In this document: positions 35,191 through 46,020 of the stretch, in pieces
How the letters are laid out: each line of letters begins with the position of its first letter
Position numbering within the stretch: position 1 is the first letter of the stretch
NCBI RefSeq assembly: GCF_030019515.1
Contig: NZ_JASEEQ010000002.1
Location: 419,317 to 483,316 of the forward strand
DNA: 64,000 nt
Direction of reading: 5' to 3'
From: Nocardioides sp.
GTDB lineage: Bacteria; Actinomycetota; Actinomycetes; Propionibacteriales; Nocardioidaceae
Program-made: the position numbers and the translations under genes
The notes under the pieces: model-generated
Told to the model about the DNA's origin: nothing
The model's database searches: none
Seen by the model: only the letters and a program-made list of their open reading frames with translations

Positions 35191-36270
35191 CACGACCCGG
35201 CCGCGGAGCACCACGCGCGCGGGCCGGAGCAGCAGCGACAGGTCCTCCAGCGGGTTGCCGTCGTACACGACGAAGTCCGCGGGCGCGCCCTCGTCGAGCC
35301 CGGCGTTCCAGCCCAGCCAGTCCCGCGCCCGCCAGGACGCGGCGCCGAGCGCGTACTCGGCCGGTAGCCCGAGCGCGGTCATCGCGATCACCTCGCCCGC
35401 CAGGTTGCCGTGCCGGCTGATCCCGCCGTGGTCGGACCCGGCGTACAGCGCCACGCCCGCCTCGTAGGCCGCCATGATCGTCGTGCGCCGACGCACGTAG
35501 AGGTCGGTCATCGTCGAGGTGTACGCGGGGAACCTGGTCCGACCGGCGGCGGCGTACTCCGGGAACCCGTCCAGCTGCATCACGGTCGGCACCAGCGCCA
35601 CGCCGCGGGCCGCCATCGTCTCGATCTGGTCCTCGCGCAGGCCGGTGCCGTGCTCGATGCAGTCGATGCCCGCCTCGAGCAGGCCGCCGAGGACCTCGTG
35701 CCCGAAGCAGTGCGCGGTGACCCGGGCACCGTGCTCGTGGGCGACCGCGATCGCGTGCGCGAATGCCGCCGGGGGGAACGAGGGCGCCAGGTCGCCCTCC
35801 TCACGGGAGATCCAGTCCCCCACGAGCTTGACCCAGCCGTCACCGCGCTGGGCCTCGCGCGCGACCACCGCGCCGAGCTCCTCCGGCTCGACCTCGTGGG
35901 CGTAGTTGCGGATGTAGCGACGGGTGCGCGCGATGTGCCTGCCGGCCCGGATCAGCCGCGGCAGGTCCTCCCGCTCGTGGATCCACCCGGTGTCGGCGGC
36001 CGAGCCGCAGTCGCGGATGAGCAGCGCCCCCGCGTCCCGGTCGGCGATCGCCTGCTCCTCGGTCTCGGCCTCCGAGACCGCCCCGTCCTCGCCGAGCCCG
36101 AGGTGGCAGTGGGCATCGACGAGGCCGGGCACGATCCAGCCCTCGGCGGCGCTCTCGGAGCCGGCGGTCGGCTCGTAGGTGACCCGGCCGTCGCGGACGT
36201 AGAACGTCCGAGCCCCGCCGTCGGGCAGGACGGGTCCCGAGAACCGCAGCGCAGGGGTGGACGCAGCCAT
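35185..36270 (-). CDS. Amidohydrolase-family metal-dependent hydrolase (imidazolonepropionase/prolidase-like)
   Basis: This 361-residue protein is a TIM-barrel amidohydrolase: metal-binding HxH in DAHCHLGLG, then AHCFGHE, CIEHGT, and the late Asp in YAGSDHGG. It resembles imidazolonepropionase-like and Xaa-Pro dipeptidase-type cyclic amidohydrolases; the substrate cannot be named from sequence. No signal peptide is present. ATG 36270 is 7 nt from TAGCGT; the longer upstream frame is rejected. It converges on the response regulator with 2 bp between stops. Confidence 0.85.
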   Translation of the reverse strand: MAASTPALRFSGPVLPDGGARTFYVRDGRVTYEPTAGSESAAEGWIVPGLVDAHCHLGLGEDGAVSEAETEEQAIADRDAGALLIRDCGSAADTGWIHEREDLPRLIRAGRHIARTRRYIRNYAHEVEPEELGAVVAREAQRGDGWVKLVGDWISREEGDLAPSFPPAAFAHAIAVAHEHGARVTAHCFGHEVLGGLLEAGIDCIEHGTGLREDQIETMAARGVALVPTVMQLDGFPEYAAAGRTRFPAYTSTMTDLYVRRRTTIMAAYEAGVALYAGSDHGGISRHGNLAGEVIAMTALGLPAEYALGAASWRARDWLGWNAGLDEGAPADFVVYDGNPLEDLSLLLRPARVVLRGRVVA

Positions 36271-36277
36271 GCCCCGG

Positions 36278-36283
36278 ACGCTA
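36278..36283 (-). promoter_or_regulatory. -10-like TAGCGT, leaderless start of the amidohydrolase gene
   Basis: TAGCGT on the minus strand ends 7 nt before ATG 36270. Confidence 0.45.
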
Positions 36284-36330
36284 CCGGTCAAGTGGGGCGC
36301 GTCCGGGGCAGGGCCCCCGCTGATCCGTGG

Positions 36331-38346
36331 TCAGCGGGTGCGCAGGCCGTAGCCGAAGCGGTAGAGCGGGTCGTAGCCGGGGTCGCCGACGTTGATCGGC
36401 TCCTGGTCGACCGTGCGCGGCCAGCTCACGGGCAGCCTGCCGGTGAAGCGACGGTCCCCGAACAGCACGTCGGCCACACCCGCGCCCTCGCTGCCGGGCA
36501 GCCAGGAGGCGACCAGCGCGTCGGTCCGGCGCAGGAGGGACGGCGGGATCACCAGCGGACGGCCGGAGACGACCACGACCGTGCAGGACGCGGCCCGGTC
36601 GCAGACCTGCTCGACGGCACGGGTGTCGGCGTCCGAGAGCCGCATCGTCTGCTCGGGGCGCGGAACGCCGTGGTCGCCGGGGTCGTAGGCCCACTGTGGC
36701 CCGCCGACGTCGCCGAAGCCCTCGGCGTACGGCGTCTCCCCGACCACGACGATGCCCGCCGCACGGCGCGGCACCCGGGCGCTGGCGTCCTCGCTGAACA
36801 CGACGTCGCCCCGGGCCGCCTGCTCGATCCCGTCGAGGATCGTGGTGCCGGGCACGACGTTGGTCGAGCCGCCCTGCCAGGTCAGCGTCCAGCCGCCGGC
36901 CTGGTTGCCGATGTTGTCGGCGTTGCTGCCGGCGACGTACACGTCGTGCCTGCCGCGCAGGGGCAGCACGTGCCGCTGGTTGCGCAGGAGCACCTGGCTC
37001 TCCGCCACGGCGCGGCGGGCCAGCCGGTGGTGGGCCGCGCTGCCGACGTCGGCGAGGTGGGTGCGATCGGTCAACGGGTGCTCGAAGAGCCCGAGCTCGA
37101 ACTTCGCGGTCAGGATCCGGGAGACGGCGTCGTCGATCCGCGTCATCGACACCTCCCCCGCGTCGACCAGCTGGGTGAGCGTGGGGATGAACTCGTCCCA
37201 GCCGCTGGGGTTGTTCGGCGCCTGGATCGGCTCCATGAACATGTCGATGCCGGCGTTCACGGACGCCTCGACCTGGTCGGCGTAGGTGCCGGGCAGCTGC
37301 CGGATGCCGCGCCAGTCGGAGATCACGAAGCCGTCGAAGCCCTGCTCCTGCTTGAGCCAGCCGGTGATCAGGTCCGCGTTGCCGTGCATCTTCACGGCGT
37401 CGTCGGTCGTCCCGCCGTTGAAGTCGGTGCTGGAGAAGGACGGCATGACCGAGCCGACGTGGTGCTCGGCGATGGCCGGCACGTACGGCGCGAGCGCGAG
37501 CCGGTCGAACTCCTCGCGGGTCACCCGGTCGACGCCCTGGTCGATCGGGTAGGCGCCGGTGCCGGCCGCGGCCTCGTCGTAGCTGGTCAGGCCGTCGCCG
37601 GCGAAGTGCTTGGCGGTGGCCAGCACCCGGTCCGCCTGGTCCAGCTGACCGGGTCCGCCCTGGAAGCCGTCGATCGCGGTCTCCATCGACTCCACCAGAC
37701 CCGGGGTCTCCCCGAAGCTCTCGTAGGTACGGCCCCAGCGGTCGTCGCGGGCCACGCACAGGCAGGGGGCGAACACCCACTGCGGCCCGCTCGCGCGGGT
37801 CTCCTCGGCGGTGACGTGGGCGATCCGCTCCACCAGCGCCGGGTCACGGGTCGCGCCCAGGCCGATGTTGTGCGGGAAGACCGTCGCGCCGAGCAGGTTG
37901 CCGTGCCCGTGGACCGAGTCGACGCCGTACAGCAGCGGGATGCCGAGCGGCGTCGCCAGCGCCGCCTGCTGGTAGCGGTCGACCATGTCGGCCCACGCCT
38001 CGGACGTGTTCGGGTCGGGCACCGACCCGCCGCCGGACAGCACGCTGCCGAGCCGGTTCTCGGTGATCAGCGACGGGTCGGCGTCGACGTCGACGCGCTC
38101 CGCCTGGGTCATCTGGCCGATCTTCTCCGCCAGCGACATCCGACCGAGCAGGTCGGCGACGCGCTCGGCGACCGGCAGGCTCGGATCCTGGTACGGCGCG
38201 GCCTCGTCGCCGTCGGCCGGCGCCTGGACCTGCAGCAGCACCGTGGTGACCGCCCCCGCGGCCAGCACGGCCACGAGCGCGGGGCGGCGCCGGCCTGCTC
38301 GACGCCGAACAGCAGGCGGGGTGGGGTTTCTGGACGTGCGGAACAT
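36331..38346 (-). CDS. Secreted glycoside hydrolase family 3 beta-glucosidase-like enzyme
   Basis: This 671-residue enzyme has a basic N-terminus and signal-like hydrophobic segment (about 21-41), so it is exported or anchored. The GH3 barrel has KHFAGDG (246-252) and nucleophile Asp344 in VISDW, followed by the alpha/beta sandwich with SEGAGVADVLFGDRRFTGRLPVSW. The usual C-terminal FnIII domain is absent; it ends at YRFGYGL. Beta-glucosidase or glucan exohydrolase activity is likely; the exact glycan is unknown. ATG 38346 has AGGAG 6 nt upstream. The ROK gene is divergent. Confidence 0.92.
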   Translation of the reverse strand: MFRTSRNPTPPAVRRRAGRRRPALVAVLAAGAVTTVLLQVQAPADGDEAAPYQDPSLPVAERVADLLGRMSLAEKIGQMTQAERVDVDADPSLITENRLGSVLSGGGSVPDPNTSEAWADMVDRYQQAALATPLGIPLLYGVDSVHGHGNLLGATVFPHNIGLGATRDPALVERIAHVTAEETRASGPQWVFAPCLCVARDDRWGRTYESFGETPGLVESMETAIDGFQGGPGQLDQADRVLATAKHFAGDGLTSYDEAAAGTGAYPIDQGVDRVTREEFDRLALAPYVPAIAEHHVGSVMPSFSSTDFNGGTTDDAVKMHGNADLITGWLKQEQGFDGFVISDWRGIRQLPGTYADQVEASVNAGIDMFMEPIQAPNNPSGWDEFIPTLTQLVDAGEVSMTRIDDAVSRILTAKFELGLFEHPLTDRTHLADVGSAAHHRLARRAVAESQVLLRNQRHVLPLRGRHDVYVAGSNADNIGNQAGGWTLTWQGGSTNVVPGTTILDGIEQAARGDVVFSEDASARVPRRAAGIVVVGETPYAEGFGDVGGPQWAYDPGDHGVPRPEQTMRLSDADTRAVEQVCDRAASCTVVVVSGRPLVIPPSLLRRTDALVASWLPGSEGAGVADVLFGDRRFTGRLPVSWPRTVDQEPINVGDPGYDPLYRFGYGLRTR

Positions 38347-38385
38347 GGGATCTCCTTGCCCGATCAAGAAGCGCTGCGCGAGTCC

Positions 38386-38414
38386 AACGTAGGAACGCCA
38401 ATACTCCGAGTCAA
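38386..38414 (-). promoter_or_regulatory. Promoter of the GH3 gene
   Basis: TTGACT (38409-38414) and TACGTT (38386-38391) on the minus strand are separated by exactly 17 nt. This is the best sigma-A-type promoter I see in the window. GCCCGATC (38359-38366) and GATCGGGC (38423-38430) flank it as an inverted repeat and may be regulator sites. Confidence 0.6.
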
Positions 38415-38470
38415 TGCATAAAGATCGGGCGGCAGGGCCTTGTTTGTTCTTCTTCCGGACGAATGCGCCC

Positions 38471-38476
38471 TAGGCT
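38471..38476 (+). promoter_or_regulatory. -10-like TAGGCT, leaderless start of the ROK gene
   Basis: TAGGCT ends 7 nt before ATG 38484. Confidence 0.45.
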
Positions 38477-38483
38477 CGGAGGC

Positions 38484-39647
38484 ATGGGGACCTCCAGCTC
38501 CCTCGAGCGGCTCCGGGACACCAACCGGCGCTCGATCACCACCCTGCTCGCGGCCGAGGGGCCGATGAGCCGCGCCGACCTGGTGCGCGGCACCGGGCTG
38601 TCCCGGACCACGGTCTCCAGCCTGGTCGGCGACCTGATCACGAGCGGCCACGTCGTGGAGACCGCCGACCGCGGCCGTCCGCACAAGGGCGGCAGCGGGC
38701 GGCCGCCGCTGCTGGTCGCGCTCAGCACGCCCGGCGGCGGCGTCGCCGGCGTCGACATCGGCCACCGACACGTCCGGGTCGCGGTCGCCGACCGGGTCGG
38801 GGCGGTGCTGGCCGAGGAGGCCGCCGACCTCGACGTCGACGAGGACGGCGCGGCCGCCCTGGACCGGGCCGCCCGAATGGTCCGGCACGCACTGCGTGGC
38901 GCCGGCCTGGGCGTCGGCGACCTGCACGCGGTCGGCATGTGCGTGCCCGCCCCCCTGGACCGGCGCTCGGCGAGCATCCGCACCGGCATCCTGCCCGGCT
39001 GGCGCGAGCTCTCCCCCGCCGACGAGCTGCACCGGCGACTGGGGATCCCGGTGTTCGCCGACAACGACGCGAACCTCGGCGCGCTGGCCGAGCTCGGGCA
39101 GGGCGCCGCCCGCGGCGCCACCGACCTGGTGTACGTCAAGGTCGCCAGCGGGCTGGGCGCGGGCATCGTCCTCGGCGGCCGGCTGCACCGGGGCGCCAGC
39201 GGCATCGCCGGCGAGCTCGGTCACGTCCAGGTCGACGAGGCCGGCCAGGTGTGCCGGTGCGGCAACCGCGGCTGTCTCGAGACCCTGGTGTCGGCGCCCC
39301 GCCTGCTGGCGCTGCTCCGGCCGGCGTACGACGAGCCGCTCTCCGTCGAGCGGATCCTGGCCCTCGACGGGGCCGGGGACGCCGGGGTGCGCCGGGTGCT
39401 CAGCGACGCCGGCCGCGCCATCGGGCGCGCGCTGGCCGACCTGTGCAACAACCTCAACCCCGAGGTCGTGGTCGTGGGCGGCTCGCTCGGCGGCTCGACG
39501 TCGCTGACCGACGGCGTCCGCGCCGCGGTCGACCGCTATGCCCAGCCCGAGACCGCGGCCGCGCTGCGGGTGGTCCCCGGCGCCCTCGGCGACCGCGCCG
39601 AGCTCGTCGGCGCGGTGTCGCTGGCGATCGCCCGGGTGTCGGTCTGA
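38484..39647 (+). CDS. ROK-family transcriptional regulator
   Basis: This 387-residue protein has a MarR-like winged helix (SRADLVRGTGLSRTTVSSLV, residues 29-48) and a sugar-kinase-fold ROK domain. The ROK zinc site is seen in CRCGNRGCLE (257-266), with His247 in GHVQV. Such proteins (NagC/XylR-like) repress sugar-utilisation genes and lose binding with ligand. Divergence from the GH3 gene suggests it controls that gene. The ATP/sugar-binding DIGHRHVRVAVAD segment is present, so some ligand binding is expected. Confidence 0.9.
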   Translation: MGTSSSLERLRDTNRRSITTLLAAEGPMSRADLVRGTGLSRTTVSSLVGDLITSGHVVETADRGRPHKGGSGRPPLLVALSTPGGGVAGVDIGHRHVRVAVADRVGAVLAEEAADLDVDEDGAAALDRAARMVRHALRGAGLGVGDLHAVGMCVPAPLDRRSASIRTGILPGWRELSPADELHRRLGIPVFADNDANLGALAELGQGAARGATDLVYVKVASGLGAGIVLGGRLHRGASGIAGELGHVQVDEAGQVCRCGNRGCLETLVSAPRLLALLRPAYDEPLSVERILALDGAGDAGVRRVLSDAGRAIGRALADLCNNLNPEVVVVGGSLGGSTSLTDGVRAAVDRYAQPETAAALRVVPGALGDRAELVGAVSLAIARVSV

Positions 39648-39673
39648 CCCGGGCCGGGCCAGGACCGTCGAGC

Positions 39674-40042
39674 TCAGAGCTGGTCGAGAAGCCAGGACGG
39701 GCTCAGTGCGACCGCGCCGACGCCCTGCACCCGGGCCTGGAGCATCCGGTCGGCCGTCACGACGGCGACCCGGTCCCCGCGCTCGGCGGCGGCCCGGGCC
39801 TGCTCGAGGATCGTGTCGTCGCCGTGGCCCTTCGCGTGCACGGTGCGCACGTGCCCGTCCCGTCCGACGCGGGCGCCCGCCTTGGCGGCACCCTCGAGGA
39901 CCAGCACGACCACGTCGTACGACGTGTCCGCGACCAGCAGCCGCTCGTGCAGCCGGCGGGCCGCCCCGGCCCGGTCCTTCCACCAGCCGTCCGGCCGGCT
40001 GCCCACGACGTTGGCCGCGTCGACCACGAGGACTGACGGCAT
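39674..40042 (-). CDS. NYN/PIN-like small protein (possible RNase), family uncertain
   Basis: This 122-residue protein starts VLVVDAANVVGS and has GDDTILEQARA and VVTADRMLQARV, spaced acidic motifs like those of NYN/PIN-domain nucleases. No other domain is present. The call is tentative: the acidic residues fit a metal site but no exact family match was recognised. ATG 40042 has GAAAGG about 7 nt upstream. It converges on the ROK gene. Confidence 0.6.
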   Translation of the reverse strand: MPSVLVVDAANVVGSRPDGWWKDRAGAARRLHERLLVADTSYDVVVLVLEGAAKAGARVGRDGHVRTVHAKGHGDDTILEQARAAAERGDRVAVVTADRMLQARVQGVGAVALSPSWLLDQL

Positions 40043-40064
40043 CAGATCGCCTTTCGTCTCACCG

Positions 40065-40158
40065 GGTCTCGACGCGCCCGTCGCGCCGCCTCGCGAGCTC
40101 GGCGACGCGGGGCTTGCTCGACCTGGCCGCCCGACGCCGCGAGCTCTCTTCGCTCGCT
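40065..40158. repeat. Palindrome-rich intergenic element downstream of ffh
   Basis: The stretch has several overlapping inverted repeats (TCGCGA, GAGCTC, CGTCGC with GCGACG) and runs such as TCTTCGCTCGCTC. It looks like an interspersed intergenic palindromic repeat, but only one copy is seen in this window. Otherwise the 130-bp gap 40043-40172 holds no gene. Confidence 0.35.
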
Positions 40159-40172
40159 CCCGGCTGGGCGTC

Positions 40173-41759
40173 TCACTTCAGGAACTTGGAGAAGTCCTTG
40201 GGCAGGTTGAGGGCGGCGGCCGCCTTCTCGTAGTCCAGCTCCTCGCCCTCGGGGGTGCCGAACGGGTTGGCGGGAGCGGCCTGGGCCTTCTGCTTCGCGG
40301 CGGCGGCCTGCTGGGCGGCCTTGGCGGGGTTGCCGGAGACGCGCTTGCCGCCCTTTCCCTTCTTCGGCGCCGGCTTCGTCTTCCCGCGCTTGCCCGCGCC
40401 GGGCAGGCCCGGCATCCCGGGCATCCCCGGGATCCCGCCACCCTTGGCCAGCGACATCATCATCTTGCGGGCCTCGAAGAACCGGTCCACGAGCTGGTTG
40501 ACCTCGGAGACCTGGCGCCCGGAGCCGCGGGCGATCCGGGCCCGGCGGGAGCCGTCGATGATCTTCGGGTTGGCCCGCTCGGCCGGGGTCATCGACTGGA
40601 TGACCGCCTGGATCCGGTCGATCTCGCGCTCGTCGAAGTTCTCGAGCTGCTCGCGGAACTGGCCCATCCCGGGCAGCATCCCCATGATCTTCGACATCGA
40701 GCCGAGCTTGCGGACCTGCTGCATCTGCTCGAGGAAGTCGTCGAGGGTGAACTCGCCGCCCTGCCCGGTGAGCTTGGCCGCGGCCTTGGCGGCCTGGTCG
40801 GCGTCGAAGGTCTTCTCGGCCTGCTCGATCAGGGTCATCACGTCACCCATGTCGAGGATCCGCGAGGCCATCCGGTCAGGGTGGAACAGGTCGAAGTCGG
40901 TGAGCTTCTCGCCGGCGGACGCGAACATCACCGGCTTGCCGGTGAGCGAGGCGATCGAGAGCGCGGCGCCACCGCGGGCGTCACCGTCGAGCTTGGTGAG
41001 CACCACGCCGTCGTACCCGACGCCGTCGAGGAACGCCTGCGCCGTGACCACGGCGTCCTGGCCGATCATCGCGTCGACGACGAACAGCACCTCGTCGGGC
41101 TGGACCGCGTCGCGGATGTCGGCGGCCTGCTGCATCATCTCCGCGTCGACGCCGAGACGGCCCGCGGTGTCGACGATCACGACGTCGTAGAGCTTGCGCG
41201 TGGCCTCCTCGAGGGACGCGCGGGCGACGCCGACGGGGTCACCGCCATGCTCGATTCCTTGGCGATTGCCCGGCTCGGGAGCGAAGACCGGTACGCCGGC
41301 GCGCTCGCCGTTGACCTGGAGCTGGTTGACCGCGTTCGGGCGCTGGAGGTCGGCCGCGACGAGCAGCGGGCTCTTGCCCTGCTCCTTGAGCCACAGCGCC
41401 AGCTTGGCGGCCAGCGTCGTCTTGCCGGCGCCCTGGAGGCCGGCGAGCATGATGACCGTCGGGCCGGTCTTGGCGTACCGCAGCCGCCGGGTCTCCCCGC
41501 CGAGGATCGCGACGAGCTCCTCGTTGACGATCTTGACGACCTGCTGGGCGGGGTTCAGCGCACCGCTGACCTCCTCGCCGCGAGCGCGCTCCTTGACCGC
41601 GCCGACGAACTCCTTGACGACCGGCAGGGCCACGTCGGCCTCGAGCAGGGCGATCCGGATCTCGCGCGCGGTGGCGTCGATGTCGGCCTCGGAGAGCCGA
41701 CCCTTCCCCCGGAGGTTCTTGAAGGTGTCGGCGAGCCGGTCGGAGAGTGTGGCGAACAA
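40173..41759 (-). CDS. ffh: Signal recognition particle protein Ffh
   Basis: This 528-residue GTPase binds signal sequences and 4.5S RNA and docks with FtsY. The N domain is followed by the G domain: GLQGAGKTT (107-115), then DTAGRLG and TKLDGDARGG. The C-terminal M domain is rich in Met (SMSKIMGMLPGM) and Gly-Met repeats (GIPGMPGMPGLPG). The start is TTG 41757-41759 with TAGGAC 6 nt upstream. Downstream of glnD on the same strand, separated by a 105-bp gap holding its likely promoter. Confidence 0.96.
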   Translation of the reverse strand: MFATLSDRLADTFKNLRGKGRLSEADIDATAREIRIALLEADVALPVVKEFVGAVKERARGEEVSGALNPAQQVVKIVNEELVAILGGETRRLRYAKTGPTVIMLAGLQGAGKTTLAAKLALWLKEQGKSPLLVAADLQRPNAVNQLQVNGERAGVPVFAPEPGNRQGIEHGGDPVGVARASLEEATRKLYDVVIVDTAGRLGVDAEMMQQAADIRDAVQPDEVLFVVDAMIGQDAVVTAQAFLDGVGYDGVVLTKLDGDARGGAALSIASLTGKPVMFASAGEKLTDFDLFHPDRMASRILDMGDVMTLIEQAEKTFDADQAAKAAAKLTGQGGEFTLDDFLEQMQQVRKLGSMSKIMGMLPGMGQFREQLENFDEREIDRIQAVIQSMTPAERANPKIIDGSRRARIARGSGRQVSEVNQLVDRFFEARKMMMSLAKGGGIPGMPGMPGLPGAGKRGKTKPAPKKGKGGKRVSGNPAKAAQQAAAAKQKAQAAPANPFGTPEGEELDYEKAAAALNLPKDFSKFLK

Positions 41760-41864
41760 GGGTGCGTCCTACGGGCTTGGCGGCAGATCTGGCGGGTTCA
41801 GCCTAGTCGGCCCGGGGTGGGCGGCGGACATTGCCGGTTTCGGCTGCTGCCAGCCCCGCACGCC

Positions 41865-44087
41865 TCACCCCGACGCGGTCAGCGCAGCACGGACGGCGTG
41901 CGCGGCCCGGGCGGCGCGCTCGTCGGTGAGCACGCCGGCGGCGGACTCCTGGAGGTAGAACACGTCCACGGCCTGGGGGCCCAGGGTGTCGACGTGGGCC
42001 GAGCGCACGGCCATGTCGAGCTCGGCGAGCGCGGCGCAGACCCGGTGGATCACGCCGAGCTGGTCGGCGGCGCGGACCTCCAGCACGGTCGCCTGGTCGG
42101 ACGCCTCCGGGCGCACCACCACCGAGGGCTCGAGCGGGTGGCCCGGACCGGTCGCCCGGAGCCGGCGGGCGACGTCGACCTTGCCCTCGGCGACGGCCTC
42201 GTAGCGCTCGCGCAGGACGGCGGCGTCGAGATCGGCCTCGCCGACCTCCCAGACCGAGACCGCGAACCGGCCCTGCGACCAGGCCCGGGCCGCGCGCACC
42301 GGGATCCGCTGGAGGGCGAGCACGGCGGCGACGTCGGCCAGCAGGCCGACCCGGTCGGGCGCGATCACCGTGACCCGGGACCCGTCCACAGCCGGCTCGA
42401 CGGCGACCGAGGTCGAGCCGCGGCGCACCGCGCGCGGGACCTCGACGCCGTCGGCGACGAGCGCGGGGGGCGGCTCGTGCGGGTCGAGGACCGAGCGGGT
42501 CCGGCGGGCCAGGTCGTGGACGAGCCCCGCCCGCCACGACGACCAGGCCTTCGGCGCGGTGGCCCGGGCGTCGGCCTCGGTGAGCGCGACCAGGAGGTCG
42601 AGCGCCTCGCCGGCGCCGAGGCGGGACGCGACCCGCTCGGCGGTCGCCGGGTCGTCCGGGTCGCGCGTGGTCGCGGTCTCCGCCAGCAGCAGGTGCCAGC
42701 GCACCAGTCGCGCGACGAGGTCGACGGCATCGGGCGCGAAGCCCATCCGCTCGGCGACCGCCCGGGCGATCGGCTCCCCCGCGACGCTGTGCTCGGTGAG
42801 GCCGCCCTTGCCGATGTCGTGGAGCAGGGCGGCCACCATCAGCACGTCGGGGCGTGCCACCGAGCGGATCAGTGCGGAGGCCGCGACGCAGGTCTCGACC
42901 ACGTGCCGGTCCACCGTGAACCGGTGGATCGCGGAGGCGTGCGGCAGCAGGCGGACCCGCTCCCACTCCGGCAGGAAGCTGCCCAGCGCACCGGTCTCCT
43001 CGAGCGTCTCCCACACCCCCAGCAGGCCGCGCCCCGACGCCAGCATCCGCACCAGCAGCTGGCGTGCCTCGACCGGCCACGGCGTGGGCAGCGGCGCGCA
43101 CTCACGGGCCAGGCGCGCGGCCGTCGCGGGCGCCAGGACGACATCGCGCTCGGCGGCGGCCGCCGCGGCGCGGAGCAGCAGGGCCGGGTCGCCGGCCGGC
43201 CGGGCCCGGCCGTCGAGCACCACCTCGCCCGAGGAGAGTGCGACCCCGGGCGCGAGCGGCGTGAGCGCGGGCCTGCGGGCCCCGCCGTACGACGCGGGGC
43301 GCGCCAGTACCGCGTCGACCCGGCGCCACGTCAGGTGCGAGAGGTGGGCGGTCCGACGGCCGAGCTCACGCACGTGGACCTGCGCGGCGCGGGCGTCCGA
43401 CAGGCCGAGCCGGTGCGCGACGTCGCTCCACAGCTCCGGTGCGATCCGGTCGGTGCCCCGGCCGGCGGTCTCGTGCACGACGTCTCGGACGTCGAGCAGC
43501 GCGAGGCGGGTGCGCTCGAGCTCACCGTGCGGGACGTCGACTAGCCAGGTGGCCACCAGCGCCTTGAGCACGGTGGCGTCGCGGAGCCCGCCCTCGGCCT
43601 CCTTGAGGTCCGGCACCGAGAGGTGGGCGAGCTCGCCGGCGAGCTCGTGCCGCGACCGCACCAGCTCGCGCAGCGCCGGCAGCCGCTCGCGGGCGCCACG
43701 CCGCCAGTGCGCGAGCATCGTGGTCCGCAGCCGCAGCGTCAGCCCCGGGTCGCCGGCCAGGTGACGGGCGTCCAGCAGCCCGAGGACCACCTTCAGGTCC
43801 GCGTCGGCGGCCGTGAGCATCTCCGGCAGCGTCCGCACCGCGTGGTCCAGCCGGGCACCCGAGTCCCAGACCGGGTACCAGACCTGCTCGGCCACCGACC
43901 GCACGTCGATGCCCTCGTCGGAGACGAGCACGACGTCGAGATCGGAGTACGGCGCCAGCTCGGAGCGGCCGTAGCCGCCGACGGCCACGAGCGCTGCGCC
44001 GGTCTCGGGGCCGCCGCACCCGTCGTAGGCACGGGCGCAGAGCGCATCGGCCTCGGCGGCGCGCAGGGCTCTGCCGTCGACGGTCAG
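41865..44087 (-). CDS. glnD: Bifunctional PII uridylyl/adenylyl-transferase GlnD, probable CTG start
   Basis: GlnD modifies and de-modifies PII. The nucleotidyltransferase motif GGYGRSELAPYSDLD lies near the N-terminus, an HD domain follows (ALLHDIGKGG), and two ACT domains form the C-terminus. An in-frame GTG at 43988 would remove the strand before GGYGRSE, which the fold needs. CTG 44085-44087 gives 740 residues and has AGGAGGT (44094-44100) 6 nt upstream, so I propose it as the start. In actinobacteria the modification may be adenylylation. It follows glnB by 79 bp. Confidence 0.9.
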   Translation of the reverse strand: MTVDGRALRAAEADALCARAYDGCGGPETGAALVAVGGYGRSELAPYSDLDVVLVSDEGIDVRSVAEQVWYPVWDSGARLDHAVRTLPEMLTAADADLKVVLGLLDARHLAGDPGLTLRLRTTMLAHWRRGARERLPALRELVRSRHELAGELAHLSVPDLKEAEGGLRDATVLKALVATWLVDVPHGELERTRLALLDVRDVVHETAGRGTDRIAPELWSDVAHRLGLSDARAAQVHVRELGRRTAHLSHLTWRRVDAVLARPASYGGARRPALTPLAPGVALSSGEVVLDGRARPAGDPALLLRAAAAAAERDVVLAPATAARLARECAPLPTPWPVEARQLLVRMLASGRGLLGVWETLEETGALGSFLPEWERVRLLPHASAIHRFTVDRHVVETCVAASALIRSVARPDVLMVAALLHDIGKGGLTEHSVAGEPIARAVAERMGFAPDAVDLVARLVRWHLLLAETATTRDPDDPATAERVASRLGAGEALDLLVALTEADARATAPKAWSSWRAGLVHDLARRTRSVLDPHEPPPALVADGVEVPRAVRRGSTSVAVEPAVDGSRVTVIAPDRVGLLADVAAVLALQRIPVRAARAWSQGRFAVSVWEVGEADLDAAVLRERYEAVAEGKVDVARRLRATGPGHPLEPSVVVRPEASDQATVLEVRAADQLGVIHRVCAALAELDMAVRSAHVDTLGPQAVDVFYLQESAAGVLTDERAARAAHAVRAALTASG

Positions 44088-44166
44088 GACGCCACCTCCT
44101 GGGAGCGATCATGCCCCGGACCGGTCGCGGCCCGCCTCCTCCGTGGGGAGCCGGGCCGCGGCGCGG

Positions 44167-45827
<1,661 letters not shown>

Positions 45828-45960
45828 GTCTCGGGAGGGCGGCGACGCGACGACGGCGATGTCGGCCCGGGCTCCACCCCATGTGGGTTAGACCTTCGGC
45901 CGCGGAGGTTTCGGCCCCGGTGATCGCATGTTGCGCTCGTGCAACGAGTTCCGGCCGGGT

Positions 45961-45976
45961 GTTACGTCGGTGTTAC
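45961..45976. promoter_or_regulatory. GlnR-like operator upstream of amtB
   Basis: GTTAC (45961-45965) and GTTAC (45972-45976) are separated by exactly 6 nt. Read on the amtB strand they are GTAAC-n6-GTAAC, close to the known GlnR consensus gTnAC-n6-GaAAC. They lie about 134 nt before amtB, suitable for activation under nitrogen limitation. Confidence 0.55.
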
Positions 45977-46020
45977 GGGAGCCTCAACGAAGGTCCGCTG
46001 TCCGCCGGTCCGGCCGGCCC

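Noticed and set aside
35410..38421. A long plus-strand frame of about 1,000 codons
   Set aside because: It is the antisense of the amidohydrolase and GH3 genes, whose frames carry all recognised motifs.
38463..38484. ATG 38463 as the ROK start
   Set aside because: It would lie upstream of the TAGGCT box, and the family N-terminus begins at ATG 38484.
39813..43544. A plus-strand frame of about 1,240 codons
   Set aside because: It covers the antisense of ffh and glnD; the composition is GC-driven.
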